A stretch of 21,186 nucleotides of DNA, taken from NCBI GenBank assembly GCA_964387775.1, contig CAYLZO010000069.1:1-21186 (forward strand), in the 5' to 3' direction. The notes under the pieces are model-generated. The model saw only the letters and a list, made by a program, of their open reading frames with translations. It searched no databases and was not told the origin of the DNA. The translations under genes and the position numbers were made by a program. Positions 7,294-13,813 of the stretch are shown here, piece after piece. Every line of letters begins with the position of its first letter. Position 1 is the stretch's first letter. The stretch is from CAYLZO01 sp964387775 (lineage in GTDB: Bacteria; Chloroflexota; Anaerolineae; JAAYZQ01).

Positions 7294-7572
7294 TCAGTGG
7301 CTCAGGCGGCCGACCTGTGCGATCAGGCCGGCCGTTCTGTGTCGTACGCCGGCCAGGTTGCGGCACAGACGACAGTCCATGCTCTCTTTGTCGTGATAGT
7401 TGCAGGCCAGGAGTACGTCTGCCGCCTCCACCAGGGCCTGGGCGAAGGGAACCTTCTCCGCAGCCGTGGGCACCTGGTTGATCGCTTCGGTCAAGCGAGT
7501 GGTCTCTGCCTCCTGTTGGGGAAAGAGATCGATGGGACAGTGGATACTCTCTTTTCTACCTGTTCCCCTCAC
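7294..7572 (-). CDS. Small Cys/His-containing protein of unknown function
   Basis: A 92-aa protein that I do not recognise. It starts at GTG 7572, which has a strong GGAGGGGG ribosome site 4 nt upstream; that is the main support that it is real. The middle is predicted helical (RLTEAINQVPTAAEKVPFAQALVEAADVLLA). It is followed by CNYHDKESMDCRLC, a C-x2-H-x6-C-x2-C arrangement able to hold a metal ion. An extra Cys lies near the N-terminus (IHCPID). It sits between the TPR-like gene and gvpJ and is probably co-transcribed with them. A metal-binding or redox role is only a suggestion from the spacing of Cys and His. Confidence 0.7.
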   Translation of the reverse strand: MRGTGRKESIHCPIDLFPQQEAETTRLTEAINQVPTAAEKVPFAQALVEAADVLLACNYHDKESMDCRLCRNLAGVRHRTAGLIAQVGRLSH

Positions 7573-7675
7573 TTTACCCCCTCCGCTTGCTCCACCATTC
7601 CTGGTTGGTGGCTTGGAAAGGCCCCGACAAAGATGTGACCCTTATGCCTTCGTGGTGGGCTTTTCAGACAAGCTT

Positions 7676-7933
7676 TTACTCCTGGTGAGCCATCTCCAAT
7701 CGTTCCAGCACCCTCAGGGCCATGTGATGCTGGCCTGCTTTACGAAAGTCTTCGGTAATGGCCAGCAGTTTTTGGATGGCCAACGGCGCTTCCTGGCTGT
7801 CCGGGTAGCGCTCGACGAGCTTCAGGTAGGGGTCCAGGGACTGGTGGACCTTGCCCTGCTGTTCCAGGGACTCTGCCAGGCCCAACAGGGAAGCACTGAT
7901 TGCTTCGGGGACTGAGCTTGTTCGTTTTGCCAT
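7676..7933 (-). CDS. Small TPR-like helical protein
   Basis: An 85-aa protein of two helix-turn-helix units: SLLGLAESLEQQGKVHQSLDPYLKLVERYPDS and LLAITEDFRKAGQHHMALRVLERL. The spacing (A..L...G....A...Y..L...YP) is that of tetratricopeptide repeats, which usually mediate protein contacts. ATG at 7933 follows an AGGAGG site by about 10 nt. It lies 61 nt after gvpO. A scaffold role in vesicle assembly is likely from context but unproven. It is not one of the lettered gvp genes I can name. Confidence 0.8.
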   Translation of the reverse strand: MAKRTSSVPEAISASLLGLAESLEQQGKVHQSLDPYLKLVERYPDSQEAPLAIQKLLAITEDFRKAGQHHMALRVLERLEMAHQE

Positions 7934-7993
7934 GTTTATTCATCCTCCTTTTGCCTGCACTTTATTCACGTGCCTGTTGATCGAGCCAACCGC

Positions 7994-8257
7994 CTACTCT
8001 TCTTCGTCCATGGCCTGTTGGCGAAGGTACCGCCTGGTGCGTTGATAACTGAGTACGTTGCTCTCATCGTCCAACAATGCCTGATAAGTGGCCAGCATGT
8101 CGGTAGAATCGGGGATGCGCTTCATCTCGACGAACTCGACGGTGACGTGCCAGCCATCTTGATGTTTGGCAAAGGACGATATCGTGTCGGGACTGAGCCC
8201 CGTGAGTTGGGCCAGTTGCTCCTTGGCCCGCTGTGCGATCTCTATTCCGGTCATCAT
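7994..8257 (-). CDS. gvpO: Gas vesicle protein GvpO
   Basis: An 87-aa protein with the compact GvpO pattern: an N-terminal helix (IAQRAKEQLAQLTGL), then the strands DGWHVTVEFVEMKRIPDSTDMLATY, and the C-terminal YQRTRRYLRQQ. The GW-x-V-x-V-E-x-x-E-x-x-R-x-P segment is the family signature. GvpO is required for vesicle formation in haloarchaea, with a suggested regulatory or assembly role. Tandem ATG codons at 8257 and 8254 follow GGAGGAG; the first is used here. It lies just after gvpG in the same direction. Confidence 0.92.
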   Translation of the reverse strand: MMTGIEIAQRAKEQLAQLTGLSPDTISSFAKHQDGWHVTVEFVEMKRIPDSTDMLATYQALLDDESNVLSYQRTRRYLRQQAMDEEE

Positions 8258-8287
8258 GAACTCCTCCTCAAGTGTGAATGTCAGGCT

Positions 8288-8551
8288 TCACGCGCCGCCT
8301 TCACGCGCCGCGGCTTGGCGTTCCCGGATCACCTTCAGCCGCGCCAGCAGCACATCTTCGGCGGCCAGGTACTCCTCTTCGCCGATCTCTCCCAGGTCAA
8401 AATGCAGCTCCAGTTCCATGAGCTGCCCGCGCACCTTGTCCTCGTCGTACAGTTCCTTCTCGACCTGCTCGGTTACTTTCTCGGCGATCCAGATCACGCC
8501 CTGGAAGGGGCCCGTGATGGGCAGGGTCAACAACTTGGTTAGAAACCCCAC
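8288..8551 (-). CDS. gvpG: Gas vesicle protein GvpG
   Basis: An 87-aa protein with the GvpG layout: a hydrophobic start (LLTLPITGPFQGVIWIAEKV), then charged helices (EQVEKELYDEDKVRGQLMELE), and the GEIGEEEY segment before a final helix with LLARLKVIRERQ. GvpG is a small assembly factor that interacts with GvpF/L. The start is GTG at 8551, preceded by GGAGGTGAGTC, a strong ribosome site. It follows gvpF by about 57 nt, and gvpO starts about 30 nt after it, the usual F-G-O neighbourhood. Confidence 0.94.
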   Translation of the reverse strand: MGFLTKLLTLPITGPFQGVIWIAEKVTEQVEKELYDEDKVRGQLMELELHFDLGEIGEEEYLAAEDVLLARLKVIRERQAAAREGGA

Positions 8552-8608
8552 GACTCACCTCCGCAGATTGATGATCGAATGCCATGGATGCTTGACAAGG
8601 AACACCGG

Positions 8609-9382
8609 CTAGCGCTCGTCCCAATGGACGACGATATCGACAAAGTTATAGGGCGGCACGGGCCCCACGTACTTGAACATCAGACGGCTGCCCATCTCCC
8701 CATCCAACTCCTGAACTGCCTGGTCGAACTCGGGCTCCCGCTTCCGTTCTATCAAGAAAGCGGCATTCAGGACCATCCGGTCGGTAATTACTTTGTTGAC
8801 CTGGCTCTTGTCGGCCAGGGGACGCAAACGATCGAGGATCTTTTCGGCATCTGCATCTCGCTTCTTCCACATAGCGCTCTCGACCATCTCGCCCAGGCGG
8901 ATGCGCTCGTAGTAGGTCTCCTCGGTGGAACGGCCTACCAATCTGTCTCGCAAGCGGCGGATGAGCGGATCCTCCTTGACAATCTCCTCAAAGATGATGC
9001 CCTCGTACCAAAAGGCCTTCAGGCCCATCTCCACCCGGCCCTCCATCTCGGCCAGAAGTCCATTGAGCTCACCAAAACGTCGCTTCAGCAACTGTTCCTC
9101 GATATCCTGGGCACTCGGAGCTACCGTGCTAAAGCGCACCGGCAGGATGGTGAACTCGCGCATCACTTCTTCCAACACCAGGGTGTGGGCCATCATATTG
9201 CGCCGGCTGCTGGCGTACTCGATGATGGGCGAGTCGCTGACCACTGCGGCCAGGTTCATAAAGTGCACGGTATCGACAATGTCGCCGCGTTCGCCAATGC
9301 CCAGATTGGTGAATTGGTGGGACTCCGCAGAACGGATGATGCAATACATGTACTTGCCCAGCGAGTTTCCCGGTGCAGGCAT
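8609..9382 (-). CDS. gvpF: Gas vesicle protein GvpF (canonical copy)
   Basis: A 257-aa GvpF/L protein with no extra domain. It has KYMYCIIRS at the N-terminus, FTILPVRFSTVAPS in the middle, EGRVEMGLKAFWYE, a STEETYYERIRLGEMVE helix and the terminal FKYVGPVPPYNFVDI. Length and order match the family. ATG at 9382 follows GGAGG at 6 nt. GvpF binds GvpA and sits on the gas-facing side of the vesicle in characterised systems, where it is thought to take part in early nucleation. Being next to gvpG and gvpO and having no insertions make it the likely ancestral copy of the four in this window. Confidence 0.94.
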   Translation of the reverse strand: MPAPGNSLGKYMYCIIRSAESHQFTNLGIGERGDIVDTVHFMNLAAVVSDSPIIEYASSRRNMMAHTLVLEEVMREFTILPVRFSTVAPSAQDIEEQLLKRRFGELNGLLAEMEGRVEMGLKAFWYEGIIFEEIVKEDPLIRRLRDRLVGRSTEETYYERIRLGEMVESAMWKKRDADAEKILDRLRPLADKSQVNKVITDRMVLNAAFLIERKREPEFDQAVQELDGEMGSRLMFKYVGPVPPYNFVDIVVHWDER

Positions 9383-9425
9383 AGGGTTCCTCCCCCATCG
9401 GCCAGCGGCTCATCGCCGCCAGCCA

Positions 9426-10490
9426 TCATTCTTCGCGTTTCCACAAACGCCAGTGCAAGGCCAATCCCTTCTCGGCCAGGGCTTGGTCCAGGATGCGCAA
9501 GACCCCCTGGCTCCAATCCAGCAACCCGGGCGGCGACAGGTCGGCCATCAGGGTGACGTACTGCTCCCGCAGGGTCGTGTAGGCCTGGACTACCGGCGGT
9601 TCCAGGTGGGGAAACAGGGCGGTCTCCAGCACAGTCTCCAGTTCCCGGGCATCGCTTTCCCGCCCGGTGCGATAGAAAGGTGCGATCTCCAAGACAAGGT
9701 CCAGGTAGCTCGTCAGGTCGCCGATGAGCAGCAGCAGGTAAGCTGCCGTCGGGCTGAGCGTTCCCCCGCTCACCTCTTGTTGCAGCCGCTGGACCAGCTC
9801 TGGCCGCCCGGCCACGCTGCGGCCCGCATTGACCACGTTGCACCGGTTCAGGTGGAGCAGGGCGTCGCCAAAGCCGCTGCCGATGGCCAGCTCGTTGCCA
9901 AAGATCTCCCGTGGCGCGTAAACACTTAGCTTGCCGGCCAACAGGGATAACAGGCGAACGATTCTCGATGAACGGCCCTCCGTTCCAAAATCGGAAATCG
10001 GAAAGTCAAAATGTGGCAAGAGTTCTACCCCCAACTGGCGCGAAGCCCGGATCGTTTCATTCTCGGCCAGGGGATGGGCGTGTTCGTGGGCCAGCAAGCC
10101 CTGGATGGCCAGGAGATCGTCCCAGTAGCCTTCTGTCATCATCACCTGCTGGTTGACAAAGACGTGACATCCTTCGGGATCGGTCAGATCGTAGACGTTG
10201 ACCACCGGCCGGCTGTCCAGGTCTACTGCGCCTCCGGGCGGCAGGCTCTGTCCCGCAGAAGTATCGGTCAGCTCGGCCATCTGGCGGAGCTGGCGGAGCA
10301 GAGGCCGCAGATCCTGCAAGATGGTGAGGTTCACCCAGTGGTGAGGCCAGCGTGAGCGCCGGGCATAGCCCCGGATCACCGCCTCCTCTACCTGAACCAC
10401 CGGCAGCACGCCGACCTCCACGTCGGCCACGACCCGTAGCTCTGTGCCAGCGATGCGATGCAGGCTAAAGTGCTTGATGGTGTGTGTCAT
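9426..10490 (-). CDS. Unknown protein with HEXXH motif
   Basis: A 354-aa protein that I cannot assign to a family. ATG at 10490 is preferred over the open extension to 10631, because that extension is repeat-derived and a GGAG site lies just upstream of 10490. Residues 135-139 read HEHAH inside a predicted helix (LAIQGLLAHEHAHPLAENE), matching the HEXXH zinc-metallopeptidase signature. A following FGNELA at 197-202 could supply the third ligand, as in gluzincins. The C-terminal half is helical (LLLLIGDLTSYLDLVLEIAPFYR). An AT-rich dispersed element adds FDFPISDFG at about 161-169. No signal peptide is seen, so it would act in the cytoplasm. Whether it cuts a vesicle protein is unknown; HEXXH can occur by chance. 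Confidence 0.8.
   Translation of the reverse strand: MTHTIKHFSLHRIAGTELRVVADVEVGVLPVVQVEEAVIRGYARRSRWPHHWVNLTILQDLRPLLRQLRQMAELTDTSAGQSLPPGGAVDLDSRPVVNVYDLTDPEGCHVFVNQQVMMTEGYWDDLLAIQGLLAHEHAHPLAENETIRASRQLGVELLPHFDFPISDFGTEGRSSRIVRLLSLLAGKLSVYAPREIFGNELAIGSGFGDALLHLNRCNVVNAGRSVAGRPELVQRLQQEVSGGTLSPTAAYLLLLIGDLTSYLDLVLEIAPFYRTGRESDARELETVLETALFPHLEPPVVQAYTTLREQYVTLMADLSPPGLLDWSQGVLRILDQALAEKGLALHWRLWKREE
9984..10010. repeat. AT-rich dispersed element copy inside the HEXXH gene
   Basis: The plus strand reads AAAATCGGAAATCGGAAAG, with internal repetition of ATCGGAA. It resembles the AT-rich motifs at 10491-10520 and 11381-11406 and is unlike the GC-rich surrounding DNA. It is read through in frame. 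Confidence 0.5.
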
Positions 10491-10563
10491 ACTCCGATTT
10501 CCGATTGCGGATTTGGGTTGAGACTGGCTCGATCCAATCCCTACTCTCCAATCTCCAGAATCC
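10491..10563. repeat. Intergenic AT-rich repeat segment between the Hsp20 and HEXXH genes
   Basis: It contains CCGATTTCCGATTGCGGATTTG, followed by repeated CTCCAATC-type units near 10540-10558. It has no coding signal of its own and lowers GC locally. The ribosome site of the HEXXH gene is embedded in it. Confidence 0.45.
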
Positions 10564-11115
10564 TTACTGTGCTTTGGCCAGCCGTATTTCCAGAATGCCG
10601 TTCTTGTATGCGTCCTGCAGCGTCGTTGCATTCACGGGCGCGGGCAGCAGGATCTCTTTGGCATACTTGCGTTCGCCGCGGGTCTCCAAGGAGAGGATAT
10701 CGTCTTTGACTGCGATGTGGATCTCCCCCTCACCCACGCCGGGCAGTTCGGCCACGATGACGATCTCTGACTCTTCGTCAAAGACATCCACCAGGGGCTC
10801 GCGCACCTCGGCCACTACCGGCCCTTCTTCGGTGGCGCGGATATTGCCAAAGCGCTCCACCCGTGGGATGCCCCCGATGCCGGTGCGGACGGTGAGGCCA
10901 TAGACGCCCCGCGCCTGGTCGCCCAGGCCCTTGACCTTAAATTCTGCGGTGCGATGGATCTCCTGCTCCATTCCGCTCTGGGATGATATCTCTTCGCCTG
11001 TCTCGACCATCTCGGAGAGCAGATCCAAAAAGTTGCCCAGGCCCTTGAACAGGCCACCGAAACCCAGATCAAAGGAGACGTCCCCCTTTGCTCCTTTTCC
11101 CTTTTTCTCTTCCAT
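10564..11115 (-). CDS. Hsp20/alpha-crystallin chaperone, GvpH-like
   Basis: A 183-aa protein. The N-terminal segment is Gly/Phe/Leu-rich (LGFGGLFKGLGNFLDLLSEM), typical of the GvpH-type small heat-shock proteins of gas-vesicle clusters. The C-terminal half is an alpha-crystallin domain: VREPLVDVFDEESEIVIVAE, LPGVGEGEIHIAV, and the closing NGILEIRL. GvpH in haloarchaea binds GvpA and is thought to keep aggregation-prone Gvp proteins soluble. ATG at 11115 is preferred because a GGAGAG lies 7-8 nt upstream; an ATG at 11130 is also in frame but has no clear site. It is probably co-transcribed with the small basic protein upstream. Confidence 0.9.
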   Translation of the reverse strand: MEEKKGKGAKGDVSFDLGFGGLFKGLGNFLDLLSEMVETGEEISSQSGMEQEIHRTAEFKVKGLGDQARGVYGLTVRTGIGGIPRVERFGNIRATEEGPVVAEVREPLVDVFDEESEIVIVAELPGVGEGEIHIAVKDDILSLETRGERKYAKEILLPAPVNATTLQDAYKNGILEIRLAKAQ

Positions 11116-11167
11116 AGTTTTTCTCTCCATTTCAAGAAACCCGGCTTCTGATCTACCTACTGAAGGG

Positions 11168-11332
11168 TCAGCGGCGTGCTTGCCGGCGTTTTGCTTCCCT
11201 GTCCAGCCGTTCCGTCTCCCGCAACCGGGGCCACCAGGCGTGACGCCCGGGTCCGGTGTTGACCCGGGTGGAGCGCATGGTGCGGATATGCTTGTGCGTC
11301 CGAATGCGTCCTAGGACATTGGAACCACTCAT
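11168..11332 (-). CDS. Small basic protein of unknown function
   Basis: 54 aa, starting ATG 11332 directly after AAAGGAGGACGACC, one of the strongest ribosome sites in the window. The composition is very basic (HKHIRTMRSTR, then REAKRRQARR at the end), with Trp and Pro in the middle (HAWWPRLRE). It has no known domain that I can name. It could bind nucleic acid or acidic surfaces, but nothing in the sequence proves that. An in-frame extension to 11389 is AT-rich repeat-like DNA and unlikely to be translated. Confidence 0.65.
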   Translation of the reverse strand: MSGSNVLGRIRTHKHIRTMRSTRVNTGPGRHAWWPRLRETERLDREAKRRQARR

Positions 11333-11380
11333 GGTCGTCCTCCTTTCTTGATGTGGGGTCTTGGATTGATTCAACGCTTC

Positions 11381-11406
11381 TTCATTCAAAATCGCAAATC
11401 CAAAAC
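11381..11406. repeat. AT-rich dispersed element copy
   Basis: The plus strand reads TTCAAAATCGCAAATCCAAAAC, which resembles the other AT-rich segments at 9984-10010 and 10491-10520. It lies at the junction between the coiled-coil gene and the small basic gene. Confidence 0.4.
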
Positions 11407-11408
11407 CC

Positions 11409-11753
11409 CTAGTATTCCAGTGGGATCTCCCGCCACTTCTGGACCTCCTCTTCGCCGCCCTCTGCTCTTTCAGTTGGTGTGCGGCGGGCCTGTCGCTTCG
11501 TCGCTCCGTCGCCGTCAGGCGGATTCAGGATGTGCTCCAGGCTGACAAGTCGCTCTTCTACTTGTCGAAGGCGCTTTTCTGTGTTCCGCTGGTTTCCGAG
11601 CCAGATTGCCAGCTCCCGTTCCAGGCGGGCCTTTTCGTGTTCCATGCGGGCCACCTCGGCCACGGCCTGCTCGCGGCTGGCCGGTACGGAACGGTGGCGA
11701 AGGCCTTGAATGGTGGGAATGTCCCGCATGCTCCTGACACGCACTTTTTTCAT
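11409..11753 (-). CDS. Coiled-coil gas-vesicle accessory protein, possibly GvpV-like
   Basis: A 114-aa protein. The N-terminus is basic with RDIPTIQGLRHRS, followed by a long heptad-patterned helix (QAVAEVARMEHEKARLEREL, then TEKRLRQVEERLVSLEHIL) and a charged, disordered tail. The layout of a short basic IPT-containing head plus coiled coil recalls the small GvpV proteins of cyanobacterial clusters, but this is from memory and not secure. ATG at 11753 is used; a GTG at 11762 would overlap the gvpN stop by 4 nt (GTGA). Its position directly after gvpN supports a vesicle-related role. It could contact GvpN or the wall. Confidence 0.82.
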   Translation of the reverse strand: MKKVRVRSMRDIPTIQGLRHRSVPASREQAVAEVARMEHEKARLERELAIWLGNQRNTEKRLRQVEERLVSLEHILNPPDGDGATKRQARRTPTERAEGGEEEVQKWREIPLEY

Positions 11754-11758
11754 CTCGA

Positions 11759-12760
11759 TCACACCCCTTTCTGCCGGTCATCCATGTCGTTCATTGCCTG
11801 CAGGTTGTTGGCTAGTAGTCTTCCATCGCAATGGTGCTCGATCAAGCTGAGGAGCATCTTGCGCTGTTGAACCCGTCGCTCGCGGGCCTGGCTGGTAAAG
11901 GCCGTCTTGGATTCCAGGACATCCAGGCAGATGGCGACGAAACGCGCCTCTTTGGCGGAAGGGTGCAAACCCAACCCGACCGTCACCTGGCCGATCATGA
12001 CACAGGCCCGCAACGTGGGGGTCTGATCGTATTCCCCCGAGGCCCGAAAGTCGCGGACGACGTCCACGATCCGGGCTGCTTCCTCCGGCGGCAGGTGGGA
12101 GCGAGAGGCGGTGATGGCGATCTCGGTCTCCCGGTCGTAGTAGTCCAGGTCGATAGTCACCAACCGGTCACTGAGGGCGTCCTGGGCTTCGTGCACACCG
12201 GCGTACTCTTGGGGATTGCTGGTAAAGATGGCCCGGAACTCGGGATGGACCTTGATGTAGCCATCCCTGTGGCTCATGTTGGGCAGAATGAGCAATCCCT
12301 CCTCCAGCACGCCCAGGAGGACATTGTTGGCTTCCGGGCGGGAGCGGGTGAACTCGTCGTAGATGAGGACAAAGCCCTCGCGACAGGCGGTCGTCAGGCG
12401 GTTGTCCACCCAGCGCTGCACGGCGTCCTCCTCGTACTTGTAGACCGTGCTGATGAAGCGATCGACGACCTTGCGGTAGCGATAGCCGTATTGGCCGCCG
12501 ATGAGGTCTGAGGTGGCGAACTCTTCGTCGCCGGCGATGAGCATCACCGGCCGCCCCAACTGGGAAGCAACGTGCAGGGCCAGGGTGGTTTTGCCTGTGC
12601 CGGCCGGTCCCCGAAAGTGGACCGGGTAGCCAGCACTCAGATAGGCGAGCGACCGTTCCGTCACCGCCCGGATGGTGGCTGTTGCTACAAAATCGGGACG
12701 TGGCTGCACGGACAGGACCGTCAGCGGCCCTTCAGCCGTCGTTCTTGGTACCTTAGTCAT
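11759..12760 (-). CDS. gvpN: Gas vesicle AAA+ ATPase GvpN
   Basis: A 333-aa MoxR-type AAA+ ATPase with the features of GvpN: Walker A GPAGTGKT at 51-58, the conserved DEEFATSDLIGGQYGYRYRK segment, WVDNRLTTACREG, Walker B VLIYDEFTRS near 131-140, then EANNVLLGVLEEGLLILP. Sensor-like AIFTSNPQEYAG follows. GvpN is needed for vesicles to enlarge normally. ATG at 12760 is chosen because GGAGG lies 8 nt upstream; the frame is open to 12790 but that part overlaps the previous gene. The start overlaps the stop of the 260-aa protein by 8 nt, so the two are translated together. Confidence 0.95.
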   Translation of the reverse strand: MTKVPRTTAEGPLTVLSVQPRPDFVATATIRAVTERSLAYLSAGYPVHFRGPAGTGKTTLALHVASQLGRPVMLIAGDEEFATSDLIGGQYGYRYRKVVDRFISTVYKYEEDAVQRWVDNRLTTACREGFVLIYDEFTRSRPEANNVLLGVLEEGLLILPNMSHRDGYIKVHPEFRAIFTSNPQEYAGVHEAQDALSDRLVTIDLDYYDRETEIAITASRSHLPPEEAARIVDVVRDFRASGEYDQTPTLRACVMIGQVTVGLGLHPSAKEARFVAICLDVLESKTAFTSQARERRVQQRKMLLSLIEHHCDGRLLANNLQAMNDMDDRQKGV

Positions 12761-13535
12761 AGGGACTACCTCCTTTGCGTCTGTCGTCAACAGACCTGTT
12801 TAGTAATTCCCCCACGGAGGACGATTGCACGCCCATCTCGACCATCAGCGCTCGATACCATGTCTTTCGGGCGGCTGCATAGACTTGTGCGTGCTCTTGC
12901 CAGGTGCGGAACTGTTCATAGACTCGCCGGAAGCCTGGCCTGGCCCTTTGCCAAACCTGGTCGTGGCAGAGAGAGCCCAGGGGCTGTTGGCTTCGCATGT
13001 CCCCCCAAAAGATGCGGTGGGCCATGCCTCGCTCAAAGTCAGTGCCCAGCCCGGCTGAGGTGCCGGTGATGAGATAGGCGACGGCGTCCCCAAAGGCCAG
13101 GGCCAGATCGCCGTTCAGGCCGAGGCGGTAGGCAGCGGCCACAGCCAGGAAGGCCAGCAGCCGGACCATGGATTCTGACGCCCGGCCATCCTGCCCCGCC
13201 CGTTGGTGCAAGACGGCCAGGGCATCGGCGTAGGCCAGGGGGGGGCGCTCCTGCCAGTGGCGGGGCGGGAAAAGAGCCAGGGTGAAATCGGCCGGGGAAA
13301 AGTCGCCAAGATCGTCGATCTCGCCCAGGCCCAGGCGCAGTTTCTGCCACAGTTCCTGGAACAGGGGCTGGGTGGCCGAGAGATCGGTCTGCAACACGAT
13401 CTCCGGCCGGGGCCCATCCCGCACGGTCAGGCGGCATTCTACCCCTTCCAGGGCCTGTAGTTGGGCCGGTAAGGTGATCTCGATGCTACCGCTGGTCCGG
13501 CCCGCGGATCGGATCTTGCGAATCCCCAAATACAT
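12753..13535 (-). CDS. Unknown 260-aa protein coupled to gvpN
   Basis: I do not recognise a family. The first 50 residues (MYLGIRKIRSAGRTSGSIEI, then LPAQLQAL and CRLTVRDGPRPEIVLQ) look like an AbrB/SpoVT-type or other small beta domain. The rest is helical, with an Ala-rich stretch (LLAFLAVAAAYRLGLNGDLA) and aromatic residues near the end (FRTWQEHAQVYAAARKTWYRAL). No catalytic motif is evident. ATG at 13535 has only a weak ribosome site. Its stop overlaps the gvpN start by 8 nt, so it may be a GvpN partner. Composition and frame match its neighbours, which argues that it is real. Confidence 0.82.
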   Translation of the reverse strand: MYLGIRKIRSAGRTSGSIEITLPAQLQALEGVECRLTVRDGPRPEIVLQTDLSATQPLFQELWQKLRLGLGEIDDLGDFSPADFTLALFPPRHWQERPPLAYADALAVLHQRAGQDGRASESMVRLLAFLAVAAAYRLGLNGDLALAFGDAVAYLITGTSAGLGTDFERGMAHRIFWGDMRSQQPLGSLCHDQVWQRARPGFRRVYEQFRTWQEHAQVYAAARKTWYRALMVEMGVQSSSVGELLNRSVDDRRKGGSPYD

Positions 13536-13551
13536 AATCCCGCTCAGTCTA

Positions 13552-13584
13552 GACCTGACAGGTCTTCTGGAGACCTGTCAGGTC
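13552..13584. repeat. Perfect 14-bp inverted repeat (hairpin)
   Basis: GACCTGACAGGTCT (13552-13565) and its exact complement (13571-13584) are separated by a 5-base loop. No T-run follows on either strand. It lies 17 nt upstream of the 260-aa start on the minus strand and could be a mobile REP-like element or an RNA structure. Confidence 0.8.
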
Positions 13585-13750
13585 AAAGTATATGTGCTAT
13601 ATCGTCTAGCCGATCATCTAGCAGATAGGTTGGCGATAAAAAAACTCGCCGTCAGACTTGGCCCCTCATGGGGTTGCAGAAAAGGCCATCGGTCTTGTCT
13701 GTTGATTGCCAGGCCGGCGATTGGCCAAGTGTGCCCTCATCTGCTCCCCC

Positions 13751-13786
13751 AGGCCCGGCGTGTGATGGTCTGTTTCTGCCGGGCCT
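13751..13786 (-). terminator. Hairpin after the GvpC-like gene, possible weak terminator or attenuator
   Basis: AGGCCCGGC (13751-13759) and GCCGGGCCT (13778-13786) form a perfect GC-rich 9-bp stem with an 18-base loop. It starts 28 nt after the GvpC-like stop codon. There is no T-run, so it is not a classical intrinsic terminator; it may slow RNA decay or limit read-through. Confidence 0.4.
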
Positions 13787-13813
13787 GAGAGAGCAGCAGG
13801 ATGGAACTTGCGG

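Larger units (their letters stand above)
13536..13813. other. Intergenic region between the GvpC-like and 260-aa genes
   Basis: 278 bases without a gene. It holds two strong inverted repeats (13552-13584 and 13751-13786), a weak one with an A/T loop (13632-13650), and a possible minus-strand -10 hexamer TATACT at 13592-13587 without a good -35. It is a plausible point for partial termination or a second transcription start within the cluster. Confidence 0.5.

Noticed and set aside
10491..10631. N-terminal extension of the HEXXH protein
   Set aside because: It overlaps the Hsp20 gene end and AT-rich repeat DNA; ATG 10490 has a better ribosome site.
13632..13650. Hairpin with an A/T tract as an intrinsic terminator
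   Set aside because: The T-run lies in the loop (GGCGA and TCGCC arms), not after the stem, so it does not fit a terminator.
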